Shown in pieces: positions 12,309-24,506 of a stretch of DNA of 64,000 bases. Origin of the DNA: Selaginella tamariscina (taxonomy: Eukaryota; Streptophyta; Lycopodiopsida; Selaginellales; Selaginellaceae); assembly GCA_003024785.1 (NCBI GenBank), contig PUQB01000505.1, positions 93,190-157,189 on the forward strand, read 5' to 3'. A program made the translations under genes and the position numbers. The notes under the pieces were generated by a model. The model ran no database searches. It had not been told where the DNA came from and worked only from the letters and a program-made list of their open reading frames with translations. Positions within the stretch are counted from its first letter, which is position 1; the number at the start of each line of letters is the position of its first letter.

Positions 12309-13540
12309 TCACTTCTTGTACGCCTCTATAACACCTTCTTTCACCTTGGGAAAGCGTATAAACTTGATGGACGTGAAGCCCTGTGTAACCAATAAATCTT
12401 TCCACTCCTCCTCGTTCCTCTCTTTGCCTCCAGCCAGAACCAACATTAACATGTCCAGGTCGTCTCCTCCGTTCTTCTCATTGGAGTTGGTTATCATATC
12501 CACAATTATGAGCTTCCCGTTGTCCGGCAATGCCTTGTGGCAGTTTTGCAAAATTACCTTGCATTTCTCGTCGTTCCAATTGTGCAGAACTTGCTGCATG
12601 CATGCTCAATTGTGTTAAGTATACCACACACACGCGGTGATCATGTATGTGTATAGATAAGTTCAACACGTCACAAACAATGACAGAGTGGTCAAATAAG
12701 CACAAAACATACACACACACACCTTCAAAAAGATTCCATCTCCTTGTGGCACGCTTTCGAACATGTCACCAGCTTTATGCTCAAGTCCTGCATAAACAAA
12801 GTTAAATACAAAAACCCAGAAAAACCCACCAAAATTCCCGCACAAAATCCCATAACAAGGTCATACCAGGAGCGAGTTGAGTAAACTTGAACACATCAGC
12901 AAGATCAAAATTGATGATTTTTAAACTGGGATAAGCTTGAAGAATCATAGCGCCACACGCCCCATTCCCTCCCCCAACGTCGACAAGCACATTCCCGGCA
13001 TCCTCAAACCCACGATAATTCTCCATGAGCACAGACATCACATACATGGAAATCGGCACAAACGTCGACCTCAGCCCCTGGATCAGTACCTTGGAGAATT
13101 TCAGATTGGACTTGCATACTCAAACATATCCATGTTATTAGCTACAGAAAATGCGGAGGGCTCCTCCCCGGTCTTGGAATTAGCGAGCAAGTGAAGGCTT
13201 TTCCACGAAGAGAGAAGTGGATCGCACATTACCAACATGATAACCGGTGCAATGGAGTGTGGAGTATTCTTAATCAAGCTCCTTGAGAGTGGATTATGCT
13301 TGAACACGCCCGCTTCTTCCTCCTCAAAGATTGTCCTGCGAGCCAGAAATTGGAGTAGTCGTTTTACGAGGTCCGGATTGCTCTCGATCTGATTTCCGTG
13401 TAGTGGAGGGGATTGTCTGCTCTAGCAAGAATTTCTGGGATATCTAACTCAACAACTGCTTTCAGCACGAACGGGACAGGGAGTGCATCGATAATTGCAT
13501 GCATCTGCATGAAGCTCAATGTTTCTTCACCCCCTTGCAT
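12309..13540 (-). CDS. COMT-type S-adenosylmethionine O-methyltransferase
   Basis: A class II plant O-methyltransferase that would move a methyl group from S-adenosylmethionine to a hydroxyl on a small phenolic; the substrate cannot be told. Exons: 13540-12867, 12787-12723 and 12593-12309, all with GT/AG introns (79 and 129 bp). It starts at MQGGEETLSFMQMHA, just before the N-terminal dimerisation region (AIIDALPVPFVLKAVVELDI). The C-terminal domain has the SAM loop LVDVGGGNGACG, GDMFESVP, the general-base histidine in QVLHNWNDEKC, and a family-typical GKERNEEEW block. Length is 341 residues after two single-base gaps are allowed for (near 13388 and 13118); the family is usually 340-375. The gaps restore exact exon phase, so the gene may be intact in the organism. 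Confidence 0.87.
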
Positions 13541-15360
13541 TTTTCTTTCTAAGCTTTACACAAGATGAATGAACACACTACTTCAATTTACACGATTAGG
13601 CACTCAACTTATACGAGTGATGTGACTGAGCATCATTACATTAAAATTTAAAATGGCATTAAATACTCCAGCAAACAAGTCAAGGTGCAAAGCAAGATGT
13701 CGCACTCTGCATCATTGCTATCACAGCATCCACATGTATATACATTTACACATAACATACGTACTAAATAAGATTAGGTACAAGGGGTATCACTGCGAGA
13801 CAGTGCTCTATCGTTGTTAGTTATAGGAGAACCTGCTTGGTTGAGCAGATGTACCAAAGCTTTAATGTCTTTCGATTGGGTAACAAACGTTTTTTATTCA
13901 TATATTCCTTCAAGCATACGTGGGACACACACAAATACACCACACAACAAAAGTAAATGAAAATTGACGTTCTGATGGTCTTGCATAACTAACGTACCAT
14001 GATAACGTATATACAGACATACTGAACTAAAGATTAATATACGCATTAGTACAAGCCTTGGGAAAACTTTGAGAGATCAATGGTGCAGAATTTCCTCCTA
14101 CTAATTTTAACGTCGTGAAAATGATTAAGCAACCACGGAAGTGTGTATATGTGTAGGTACATATATACATATCACATATATACGCATTAACACACAGGAA
14201 ACACGCATGAAACATATATTAATAGAATATAATTTATCATATATATACATACATAGATAGATAGTATATCATATGTATAACCTAGAGAATGTAATAAGTG
14301 ATGAGAATGTTTCACCTACCGTAGGATTGCTAGTAATGCACAGAGATAGGTACATTACATCTATATGATATTGATAATGAAGAAGACACTTCAATATGTG
14401 TTATATATAATATGGATAGACTTGCTTATTTATAATATCAGTGATTGGATTCTACTTATGTCTGACCCACAGCATACTTACCGACAGTTACAACCCATCT
14501 AAAAGAGTTTTATATAATTAATACAGTTTAGTTTTATTAAGTATATCACTTATGTTTCTTTTATGTGTTGCTTTTTCTTTAATTCTTAAATTATCTCTCT
14601 AATTTAAATCATTATCTTTGACATCAATTTCAGTGCTGGTGTGAAGTTACCTTGGATATCTTTAAATATAGTTTTTAAAAAACTTTAAGTTTTGGTGCAT
14701 AAACTAATATATTTAATTAATTCGTATAATAAGTCAAAACATAAATAGTTTTAGTTTTAATTTTAACCTTTAAATTTAAACATTATAATTAAAATTGATT
14801 TATTTAAACAAAATTCTATTAAAATGACAATTGAATTTATTTCAAAAATGAACAATAATTTATTTCTAAACTTCATCTAATAAGTTTTATCTAAACGAAT
14901 CTAAATATTAGACACTTTATTTAGAAATGAATGAAATATTCTCGTTATTATTATTTATTTGTGTTGAAAATCAGAATGAGATAGAATATAATTAATGAAT
15001 ATAAATTTTTATTATAGCAAACTGAAATGAAATTAATCAATTATAAATTAAATAAGCAAATGTTAGAACATGCCGTCTATGTTTAATTGTTTGTGTTAAA
15101 TACTATGAATTACAAATTAAATATTCTTTGTTTATGTTTAAATGTAAAGATATATTATAAATGTTGTAACTAAATTGGGAATGTCTATATTTTCATTTTT
15201 TGTTTAATAATTAATAATTTTAATTATTTAATTAACATTTTTAAATATTTTTTAAAATAATATATGTTTAAAAAAATATTCTTTAAAATGTATGTTCAAA
15301 ACATTAATAATTAATATATAATATTAATTAAAAATCTCTTAACTGTTGTTTACTCCTACT
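13541..15360. other. AT-rich intergenic DNA upstream of the O-methyltransferase gene
   Basis: No gene seen on either strand. From about 14480 the sequence is extremely AT-rich (Taa/Tta-like runs) and holds only short frames. The first few hundred bases next to 13540 presumably contain the O-methyltransferase promoter, but no convincing TATA box and start pair stood out. Confidence 0.5.
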
Positions 15361-16708
15361 CAAGCATGTGAGAGTCATTCTGCTTCATTAGATTAGACAA
15401 AACTTTTCTTATGGTGCTTAATTTTGTTTTTAATCACCTGGCTTCTAAGTGGGATCCTTATTCTAAGAGAAACATCCTCAATCAAGTTAATTATATTGGA
15501 TGTAGTTAACTTGGTATTTTCTTACCAAATACATAGCAATCAGATCATTTTTTGATGGACCATCCCATTGTGGTGTCCGATGGATGATGCATGGCTTCTC
15601 AAACATTGTAAGAATGCATTGACAACGTTTAGACATGTGACTTTAACAATGTCCACTTTACTACCCCCAATTGCGGCATTATGTTTCCAATTAGAATGGT
15701 CTGGCTCAACAAAGTTCATTATTGGGACTAGAGCTTTCTGTTCATTTGAGCTCTATGAATACCAACATTTAATGAAGTGAATACAGAGAAGCCTTATTTG
15801 CAAGTATGTTTACTCCAATTATTCTTTTGTTCCATCTACTAAGCATGCCATGTGTTTAACTCCAGGAGGTCTTTTTTCTAATATATTTAACAACCCAAAA
15901 AACACGTATCATGTTGGCTATGTTCATTTGGTCCTCAATAGTGTCTGCCTTTACAAGCATCTTACACAACTTCATATGTTCATGACAGATGAAGAATGTA
16001 TATACTTCTTCATGTAATGTCCAGACTCATACTGAAATGAAAAGAACAACCACGTTCACATAGGACATTATTGTCGAAGACATTTCTCACATCAATTCAG
16101 CCTGCCGTAGCCTCATCTCATATGAATTGTTTGATTTGTGATTCCCCAAACCTAACCGAACTACAAGGTCAACTAGTTTTCTTCAACATAGCTCATTTGA
16201 CTCAACATTCTCAATTTTCATTTCATATACGACAATCGTCAAAATCAATTTCAAACTGACCAACAAGCCTTTTGTCAAGAAATAAATATAGATGGCCAAA
16301 ACTTACTTGTGATTATAGACGAATATGTTCATTATACTCTAGTCATAGACTCTATGTGTGATCAAAAGGGATGTAGGCTTATGAAGATCTCCACATGTTC
16401 ATAGTTTGTTTATGAGATGAACACCCGAGTTTTTGCCCACTAAAGCACATGTGGAGCTTTTAAAAAACTCTGATTGGGAAAGATGAATGACTCCAAGAAA
16501 GGCCATCACAAACAATTCTTTAAGTAGTTCTTTTGATGCATTAGTTGCCTTTTTTTTTGCACAAAATCACTTAGAAATTAAGTAATTTTTACAATCACTT
16601 AAAACAACCTCGGCACCAAGGATTTCTCACTCAATACATTCTCGATGCTAAGGGTGTCATTCTACCAAGCCTCAATGCCAAGGATTGCAGATGGTACATC
16701 CTTGATGC
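15361..16708. other. Unassigned, repeat-like DNA left of gypsy element B
   Basis: Short frames only, none recognised. Close to the edge of element B (about 16605-16708) are degenerate copies of a CTCGGCACCAAGGAT-like motif that also occurs just right of element B (30359-30530) and in an array at 44.6-45.0 kb. Confidence 0.4.
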
Positions 16709-18025
16709 TGCCACAAGAAAATTTTGACCATCACCTTGGTAGCCCTTGGCATGCATCTAGTGGACTAATCTTTTACTTGTGTTTATATGTCTCTATTTTA
16801 CTTTATTATTCCCTTTTATTGTCTTTTCTTGCATGGTCAAATTATGAACATATTATTTGCTAATGCATATAGTTAGTACTTGCTTTAACTAAGCATCTCT
16901 TTTTGTCTTCTTCTATACACCTTTCTTATAACCTTCCCAAGTCAAAGTCAAGTCCACCTTTTTTCATAACCCACACCATTCATGGGTTAAGTCAAGAGTC
17001 AAGTCCACCTTTTTTCATAACCCACACCATTCATGGGTTAAGTCAAGAGTCAAGTCCACCTTTTTTCATAACCCATGGGTTAAGTCAAGAGTCAAGTCCA
17101 CCTTTTTTCATAACCCATGGGTTAAGTCAAGAGTCAAGTCCACCTTTTTTCATAACCCACACCATTCATGGGTTAAGTCAAGAGTCAAGTCTACCTTTTT
17201 TCATAACCCACACCATTCATGGGTTAAGTCAAGAGTCAAGTCACCTTTTTTCATAACCCACACCATTCATGGGTTAAGTCAAGAGTCAAGTCCACCTTTT
17301 TCATAACCCACACCATTCATGGGTTAAGTCAAGAGTCAAGTCCACCTTTTTTCATAACCCATGGGTTAAGTCAAGAGTCAAGTCCACCTTTTTTCATAAC
17401 CCATGGGTTAAGTCAAGAGTCAAGTCCACCTTTTTTCATAACCCATGGGTTAAGTCAAGAGTCAAGTCCACCTTTTTCATAACCCACACCATTCATGGGT
17501 TAAGTCAAGAGTCAAGTCTACCTTTTTTCATAACCCACACCATTCATGGGTTAAGTCAAGAGTCAAGTCCACCTTTTTTCATAACCAGCACCTTCATGGG
17601 TTAAGTCAAGAGTCAAGTCAGTCTTCTTTCATAACCCCCACCATTTATGAGTCAAACCCATCTTCTTCCATAACCTCCTACTATTATTCCTATATAATCC
17701 CCATCTTGCACCCTCTCTTACACCACTACCCTACCCTTTAAGGAACCAAGGCCCAAGGTTTTAAAAATATAAATAAATAGTCTCAAGTTTCTTTTTTTCT
17801 TTTCTTTCTTTATAAATAAATGTGATGAGATTATATTGTTTTATGTACTTTTATAATGAAATATAAAATTAGTTAGTGAAAAGATCTTTTGTGTCATGAG
17901 TTTTTTCATGTTTTTTGTTTTTTTCTTTTTTTCTTCATATGTGTCATAATTAGAAAGGACTACTACAATGCACTATCACCAAAGCCATCAAGTCTCAAAT
18001 ACAAGTCACCAAATGATTTTTCTTC
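16709..18025 (+). repeat. Gypsy B 5' LTR
   Basis: Matches the 3' LTR at 29602-30350 in order: CCATCACCTTGGTAGCC, TTATTGTCTTTTCTT, GTCTTCTTCTAT, TATAAATAAATAGTCT-like and CCAAAGCCATCAAGTC landmarks. The excess length is due to the array at 16940-17650. Confidence 0.8.
16940..17650 (+). repeat. Minisatellite of 51- and 42-bp units inside the gypsy B 5' LTR
   Basis: About 14 units of a CAAGTCCACCTTTTTTCATA-led sequence ending in GGGTTAAGTCAAGAGT. Long units (51 bp) contain ACACCATTC between AACCC and ATGGGTT; short units (42 bp) lack those 9 bp. Read in order (L long, S short): L L S S L L L L S S S L L L, followed by a diverged unit. Both lengths are multiples of 3, which explains the repetitive frame at 16903-17256; I see no sign that it is a real protein. 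The 3' LTR has only about three diverged units. Confidence 0.9.
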
Positions 18026-18446
18026 AATATGTTTTTAATGTGGTGAGCATGAAATGCTAATGTGTGTTTTTATGAATTTTTATGAACTTGAGCATTCTTT
18101 CTAAAAAAGATTTTTTTCAACTTTCAAGGTTTCTTCAAAATCAAATATTAAAGTGTTGTTTTAAACATTTTGCTTTAAATAACAAGTTGGATTTTAAAGA
18201 ATTCAAGTTTAAAATATAATTTGCAATTGCGAATGTGCTTTGGAGAAAGATTTGGCACCCATGCGATAGTGGTGATATTGATGAGACACATCATTTGTGT
18301 ATCTATCTTTCATATATCGATCCTCACATTGCAATCATAATAATATCTCATTGGATTCATCCAAGTCTTTAGGAGTCTTGTGGAGTATAAAGTTTGGTGA
18401 AGCAAAAGTATTGTGTGTGTTGTGAGAGATTCGGTTGTGCTTGTTA

Positions 18447-18813
18447 ATGTGGCAAGTCAACTTTGATGGAGTCTACAAGCTAAAGAAGCAAGTTGTGAGT
18501 GTAGGGGTCATGTTAACTAATTCAATATGTAAGCAAATTAAAATTTTTGAGCTAATTTCTAGTGCTAATTCTTGTAATCAATCAGAGTATTCTGCATTAA
18601 TTTGAGGATTGAAGAAGGCAAGAAAACAAGGAGTAAAGAATATGGTTACAATTGGTGACTCTAAGTTGGTGGTAAACCAAGTGCAAAGTCAATGGAAGTT
18701 TGAAAGCTTAAGTTGTTGGTGCTTTTTTAGTATGTTTAAGATCTCAAAAGGGGTTCAACACTTTTGAGATAAAGCATGTTCCCCGAAGAGAGAATCTAGA
18801 GGCTAACAAGCAG
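18447..18813 (+). pseudogene. Archaeal-type RNase H domain upstream of gag (gypsy B)
   Basis: Translation gives WQVNFDGVYKLKK at the start, NQSEYSALI then GLKKAR in the middle, VTIGDSKLVVNQVQSQW, and FEIKHVPRRENLEANK at the end. These are the four acidic-residue blocks (D, E, D and the last D/N region) of the RNase H type that plant Tat-lineage LTR elements carry as a second copy. One in-frame stop and at least one shift break it. In those elements the domain normally follows the gypsy RNase H in pol; here it sits between the 5' LTR and gag. A separate gypsy RNase H is present at 28080-28298. Confidence 0.75.
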
Positions 18814-18929
18814 TGACATCTCTTTGTCTACTTATAATCAGGTGAAACCCTTACCATTTTTACACATTTAAAAATAGTGTCTATTTTAATATATCATGGT
18901 TTGTAAAATGAGGATGCAGATCGGTATTT

Positions 18930-19660
18930 ACATTCATTTAAACAAGCATGCATTTCGAATGAAAATAGAAGTTCTACCTTGGGAATTTCTACCATCCTTT
19001 TTTTGAGAGTGGAGCATTGAAGTGGTTTGAGCGTCAGATGAATGATGTTAAGGCTAGTTGGGATAAGTTGAGTGAGGCTTTTCTAACAAAGTATGGGAAG
19101 TTAGAGACATTAGATGAGGTCATGAAACAATTGGATCAATTGAAGCAAAACGAAAAAGAGAGTGTGAAGGCATTTCATGAGTGTGTGTTTGAAGCTCCAA
19201 TGTAAGCTACTAAGCAATGGGGGCTCTGAAGGATAAGTCCAACTTGGCTATCATGATAGATGCATTGGTGTTTAACAAGTTTTTTTATTGGATTAAAGTT
19301 AATATTATGCTAAAAGGTAATTAACAAAGAGCCTAATAACTTGCAAGAAAATATGAGGATTGCTATGAAGAAGAAGGCACTTCTCATGGAGCTTAATGAA
19401 GCCTCAATCTCAACAATAGCACCATAACCAAGGTTGGTACCAATTCTACAAACACCTTAATTGTGATTCTTACAATCATTCTAATTAAATCATTTGAGTT
19501 GGTATTGGCAAATGACCTTGAATCTAAATGAGCTCAAGGTGCATTTGCTTCAAGCAAAGCCAATGGGACCAAAACCTTCAAAGCCGCAAAAGGATCGAAC
19601 TAATGTCACTTGTTATATTTGCAACAACAGGGTCATTATGCCACTTAATGTCAACAACCA
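18930..19660 (+). pseudogene. Gypsy B gag remnant
   Basis: Contains a retrotransposon gag core, SGALKWFERQMND then WDKLSEAFLTKYGKLET and QLDQLKQNEKESVKAFHE, in one open stretch at 19017-19205, and a CCHC zinc knuckle at about 19612-19652 (CYICNN, then GHYAT and C with a frameshift between). The chromovirus copy 1 starts just after the knuckle. Confidence 0.75.
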
Positions 19661-19661
19661 C

Positions 19662-20032
19662 TGTCACGACCTGATACAAGATACAGGATACAGGATACGG
19701 ATACAAGATATGCCTACAGGATATGCCTACAAGATATACCTACAGGATATACCTATAGAATATACCTATAGGATATACCTACAGGATATGGGACATTATT
19801 TTTAGCTCATGACTAGATTAGCCCTTGGAGTATATTTTTAGCTGATGCCTAGATTAGCTCTTGGAGTTGTGAGCATAAAAGCTCCAATCTAATTGTTGTA
19901 CAATCAGTTACTATCAACACTAGTCATTCTACGATCATTCTTGTCTTGTTCTTATCTTACTTCTTGCCTCATATTCTCATCTTGTTCATGCTCTTGAGTT
20001 AAGCCTCCTTGCTCTTAGATCATGGCTTGACA
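19662..20032 (+). repeat. 5' LTR of chromovirus copy 1
   Basis: 371 bp, TG to CA. U3 has repeated ACAGGATA-like units, then GAGCATAAAAGC as a TATA-like box (19871-19882), then CAGTTACTATCAA at 19905-19917, about 30 nt downstream. It lacks the RY cluster and the AGGACAGG repeats present in copy 2. Confidence 0.85.
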
Positions 20033-20034
20033 GT

Positions 20035-20047
20035 TTGATAATAACTG
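20035..20047 (+). other. Predicted self-priming primer-binding site (copy 1)
   Basis: TTGATAATAACTG begins 2 nt after the 5' LTR end and pairs with CAGTTACTATCAA at the predicted transcript start (19905-19917) at 12 of 13 positions. No initiator-Met tRNA match is present here. Confidence 0.65.
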
Positions 20048-20132
20048 CTTTTATAACTCCCCAATTTCTAGTTACCTTTTTTTTATCCTTAGCTTTTCCC
20101 CCTTGTTTTCCTCCTTCTTTCTTTCACGGATC

Positions 20133-20594
20133 ATGGCATATTTTGAAGAATTTCAACGCGAGCACCAAATCTTGCTTCATGAGCTGGCCACTTTGCGCCA
20201 AGTGGTCATAGATCTACAAGGTTCCACCAACACGGCGCATGTAGCTACTGATACATCTTCCAAGGCTGTTACGCATGCTCTCTCTCAAGCATCTGTGGTT
20301 TCCTCTCCATCGAACTCTTCTTTAGAGCTAAAGATCAACATGCCATAGAAGTTCAGTGGTAATTGCACCGATTTCTAAGGTTTCCTAAATTAGGTCAGGC
20401 TTTTGATCCGCATGCAACCACACCGTTACTCGACTGATGCACAAAAGGTTGGCCTTTTGGCATCCTTACTAGTTGGATTTCCACAGGCTTGGGTTGCCCC
20501 TTTGCTGGAGCATGACAACCCATTGATGGAAGACTTTGAAAGATTCGTGACTGCATTTGAAGCCTGCTTTAGAGATCCCGATAAGTACCGTTCC
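20133..20594 (+). pseudogene. Gag remnant of chromovirus copy 1
   Basis: The frame from MAYFEEFQREHQ aligns with copy 2 gag (FEHFQHEHQ). It has a stop at 20347, then the core ([50 protein letters not shown]) in another frame. It ends at the deletion junction; the zinc knuckle is lost. Confidence 0.8.
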
Positions 20595-22740
20595 TCGACA
20601 GGATTCACCTCATGTCAGTTCATCAACACATCCGCAGGCTCTTCTCCACTCCTATAAATTCACAGATTCCTGTACAGGGTTCTTCCAATCCTATATCAAT
20701 GTTGAAGGTCCTCTTCAACAGGATCCACCTCCTGCTAGTTCGTTAGCACATTCGCAGGCTCTCCTCACTCCTGTGCATTCATAAACTTCTATACAAGATT
20801 CTTCTAATTTTGTACACTCATCAACATCCACACAGGTTTCCCAATCTTGCTTCTTTTCATTACTCTGTTTTTATTTCATCCTCCAAAATCCTTCATCTTT
20901 TTCATTTACAGCTCCCTCCTTCTCCTCTCGAGTTCTTACCACTACTATGCATGAACTTGCCACTAATCCTGTTCCTTTTCATCTTTTTTGCTTTTTAAGT
21001 AACTCCTAAGTCCTCTTCTATCTTTCCTGTATCTAATTCTCCTGTTTTTTAAACCCCTTCTCCTTATTCTACTTTTTCTTATCACTCCTTCCAGGACGTT
21101 TTTGATGAGCACAAGGCTGCAGTTCTTCCTATTCACATGTCCTACGACTGTCCTATCAATCTTGCAAAAAAGAAGACTCCACCGTTCGGACCGATTTATG
21201 CACTATCACTTACAGAATTAGAGGTTCTTCGCCAGTACATCGAGGACAACTTGGCATCTGGCTTCATTCGTCATTCAAAGTCCCCTGCAGGAGCACCTAT
21301 CTTTTTTTCAAGAAGAAAGATGGGAGTTTGCGTTTGGTTATGGACTACAGGGGTTTGAATCAAGTCACCATCTGGAACTGGTACCCATTGTCATTGATCC
21401 CAGAACTTCTCGATCGGCTACAAGGAACAAAGGTGTTCACGAAGATCGACTTATGAGGGGCCTACAATCTTGTACGGATTCATCCAGGCGATGAGTGGAA
21501 GACTGCCTTTTGTACATGGTATAGACATTTTGAGTACACAGTGATGCCTTTCGGACTTACAAATGCCCCAGCCGTGTTCCAACACATAGTGAACGACATC
21601 TTTCATGACTTCTTGGACCAGTTTGTGGTGATCTACCTCAATGATATTTTGATTTTCTTTAAGGACTAGGTGGCACATGATAAGCATGTACGACTAGTTC
21701 TACAGAAGCTTTGCAATCATAGCCTGTATGCGAAGTTGGAAAAGTGTTTTCTCGATAGGGATACTGTGGAGTTCTTGGGCTACATCATCTCTCATGTTGG
21801 AGTTTTCATGGGACATGCACAAGGTGAAGACTATCGTGGAGTGGAAGAGACCCAAGTCTGTATGAGATGTACAATGTTTCCTTGGCTTTGTAAACTTCTA
21901 TAAGCGATTCATACAAGACTTCTCCAAGCGTGTACTTCCACTCACGAAACTCACCAAGTGCACAGGGGATTTCTCTTGGTTCAATAAGGTGGAACATGCA
22001 TTCATAGCACTCAAGGACATCTTCACGACAACTCCAATTTAGCACATCCTGATCCTTTTCGTCCCTTCTTCATTGAAGTAAATGCTTTGGACTTTGTAGT
22101 AGGTTCTATCCTATCACAAGTTGGAAAAGACAAGTTACTCCATCTTGTAGCCTTTCACTCTTGTAAATTCCTTTCGACGAAGATTAATTACGAGATTCAT
22201 GACAAGGAACTCAACCATTGTGAATTCGTTTGAGGAGTGGCGACACTTATTGAAAGGTGTTGCGCATCTTGTACAAGCTCTTATGAATCACAAGAACCTG
22301 GAGTTTCTTTAAACGACTCGAGTTCTCAGTTGGCGGCAGGCTAGGTGGGCGGAATTCCTATCACATTTTGATTTTGTCATTGTCTACATGCTTGGTTTTT
22401 GGAATGGCAAAGCGGATGCATTATCTAGGCGCTCTTACCTTGCACCGACCTTGGGCAATCCTGCATATGACTGTCAAACGCAAGTGTTGTTGGGTCTTGA
22501 TCAATTCAGCTTGCGGCACTACAAGTTCATCAGGCTCCAGCAAATTCAACACTTTTATAGGACATCTATTTGCAATTGGCTACAAATGACTTGGTAAAGA
22601 ATGTGTTCTCACACATTAGTCTTGACATCGCAAACTCCTCTTCCTTCAGTTCCCGTATAGACTACAAGTTGTTCGCTATACAGGACGGACTCCTGTACCG
22701 GGAAGGTTCATGTACATTCCTATTGGTGTTTACAGGACTC
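20595..22740 (+). pseudogene. Pol remnant of copy 1, 5' part (spacer, reverse transcriptase, RNase H)
   Basis: Begins in the proline/serine-rich spacer, then [20 protein letters not shown] near 21140 leads into the reverse transcriptase. Recognisable blocks are [19 protein letters not shown], the palm around 21540-21650 (with a Y-LND in place of Y-LDD), and an RNase H with FFIEVNALDF-like sequence. Stops are frequent. It ends where the solo LTR-A inserted. Confidence 0.8.
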
Positions 22741-22744
22741 GTGT

Positions 22745-24506
22745 TGTCAGAGTTTTAACCAAAGGGCCAACACGTGGCAACACATGGCTGCCAGGTGGCC
22801 ATTCGGCGTTATCACCCTATGAGCAACGCTAAGTTTCCCAGAACAAACCCCAACGACCCCTAGGGTTAGACTCTAATGCCCAAGTGGACAGGAGACTTAG
22901 GGTTTAGCCTAAGTCTCCCTAGAATGTCTACCCCAAACCCTTGAGGGATAACCCTAGTTGACTTAGGGTTTAGCCTAAGTCTCCCTAGAGTGTCTGCCCC
23001 CAAAACCCTTGAGGATAACCCTAGTTGACTTAGGGTCTTGCCCTAGAAGACCTAGACAGGCTCATGCCCTAACCCCCATCAAGGAGACGTGTTTCCACAC
23101 ATACCCCTGACAGAGCTAAGGCATCGTCACTTACCCCTTGAGGAATCACCCTCATCCGGGAGTACAACCCCTTTAGGGACAAGGGGTACCCTGAACCACG
23201 ACTAACCCCTAAGGGTTTGAGTGGCCAAGTTATACCCTAGACCTAGGGCTAGTACTTAGTGAGGACACGAGTGTGCGCCGTAGGCGGACACGAGTGTTCT
23301 GCTAAGCAAACTCCCTAAGGCTAGGTTTGGGATAACCCTAAGCACATGACCTTGCGAGTGCCTCACGAAAGGGCTCCTGCTAACATGTTAGGTTGTTCAA
23401 CCCTTGAATTCCAAGGAGAACACTCCCCTAGCCAAGTGTGCCAAAGCACACCTAGTTATGAGACCTAACCTCCCTTGAGCGGATGCCCAAGGCTTAGCAC
23501 CCTAGTGCAAGCACAAGCATGTCTGTTTGCTAAAGTATCCAACCCCTTGGCGACAAGCCCATGACATAACCCCAAAGGGCGTGCCTCAGGCGTTGTACCA
23601 TGTGACGTTTAGCCCAGTGTCACATCTCCATGTGACACTGCCTTCCCCTGGGCTATCATGCCATAGCCCTTAGATTCAAGAGTTGCACCAAGTGCCACAA
23701 ACGTGGCTCCTAAATGCCGACTCTAGAACCCCTCAATGAACCCTCAGGAACCAAGTAACATGAACCTGTCAAACAAGATCCCACGCACAGTTGGACAAGG
23801 ACACGGATGTGCCTTGCTTGGCCGTGAGTGCTACACCTAGCTTGACGTGGAGGAGGAGGCTGGAGACAAGCCTCAACCTCTGCCTCTTGGAACGTGCATT
23901 CCGACAAGACCTCCCAGGCATGGATTCGCCAACGTTAAGGGTAAGCTACCCCGAAGGTGGGACGTACCCCTGGCATCTGGAAGTTAGGGCGGCACAACAG
24001 AGGGTTGTGCCTTGACGACACAAGCTAGAGCTTGCACCGGGAGAAGAGTAACGAGCTCAGTCATGAACCCAGGAACCCTCACTCCTATATACTACCTTAT
24101 TTATGTGACAGAGGCCCCCCCCCCTGTTTTCCTGTTTACATAAGTGGGCTAGCACTGAAATCTCATTCCCAAGGGAACATACTTGGTGAGTTATCCATCG
24201 ACCCCTAAACCCTAACCTGTCAAACCTGGGGTATTTCTAAGCATATCCGACATGCCAAACTCACCGGAACTAGCCATTAATCCAACCGGACACGAAAACC
24301 AAGGTAAGAGTTTTCTAGATGGAAGTGCTAGCTTCGCCCAGAGTTTCTTGCAAATACCTAATGACACCGGCCGGACCATCACTAGATATCCAAGTGCACT
24401 AAGCGGGCCTGTTTCTTCTACACCTAGGGCTTATCAACATAGTACAATAGGTAACAACAGTCAACGTCCAAAGAAAAAGGGTCGAGTCATAGTAAAAACT
24501 ATGACA
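22745..24506 (-). mobile_element. Solo LTR-A (copy 3) with CGTGT target duplication
   Basis: A complete LTR (TGTCAGAG to ACTATGACA on the plus strand) flanked by CGTGT at 22740-22744 and 24507-24511. The intact chromovirus copy 2 has the undivided site (GACTCGTGTGGTACAGG on its coding strand, near 37830-37845), which confirms the empty site. It carries two of the ~69 bp internal blocks. Confidence 0.95.

Noticed and set aside
16903-17256. 117-residue repetitive frame (SPPFFITHTIHGLSQE units)
   Set aside because: It exists because the minisatellite units are 51 and 42 bp; it lies in an LTR and the partner LTR has no such frame.
16940-17650. CRISPR-like array
   Set aside because: Units are directly adjacent with no unique spacers and lie in a plant LTR.
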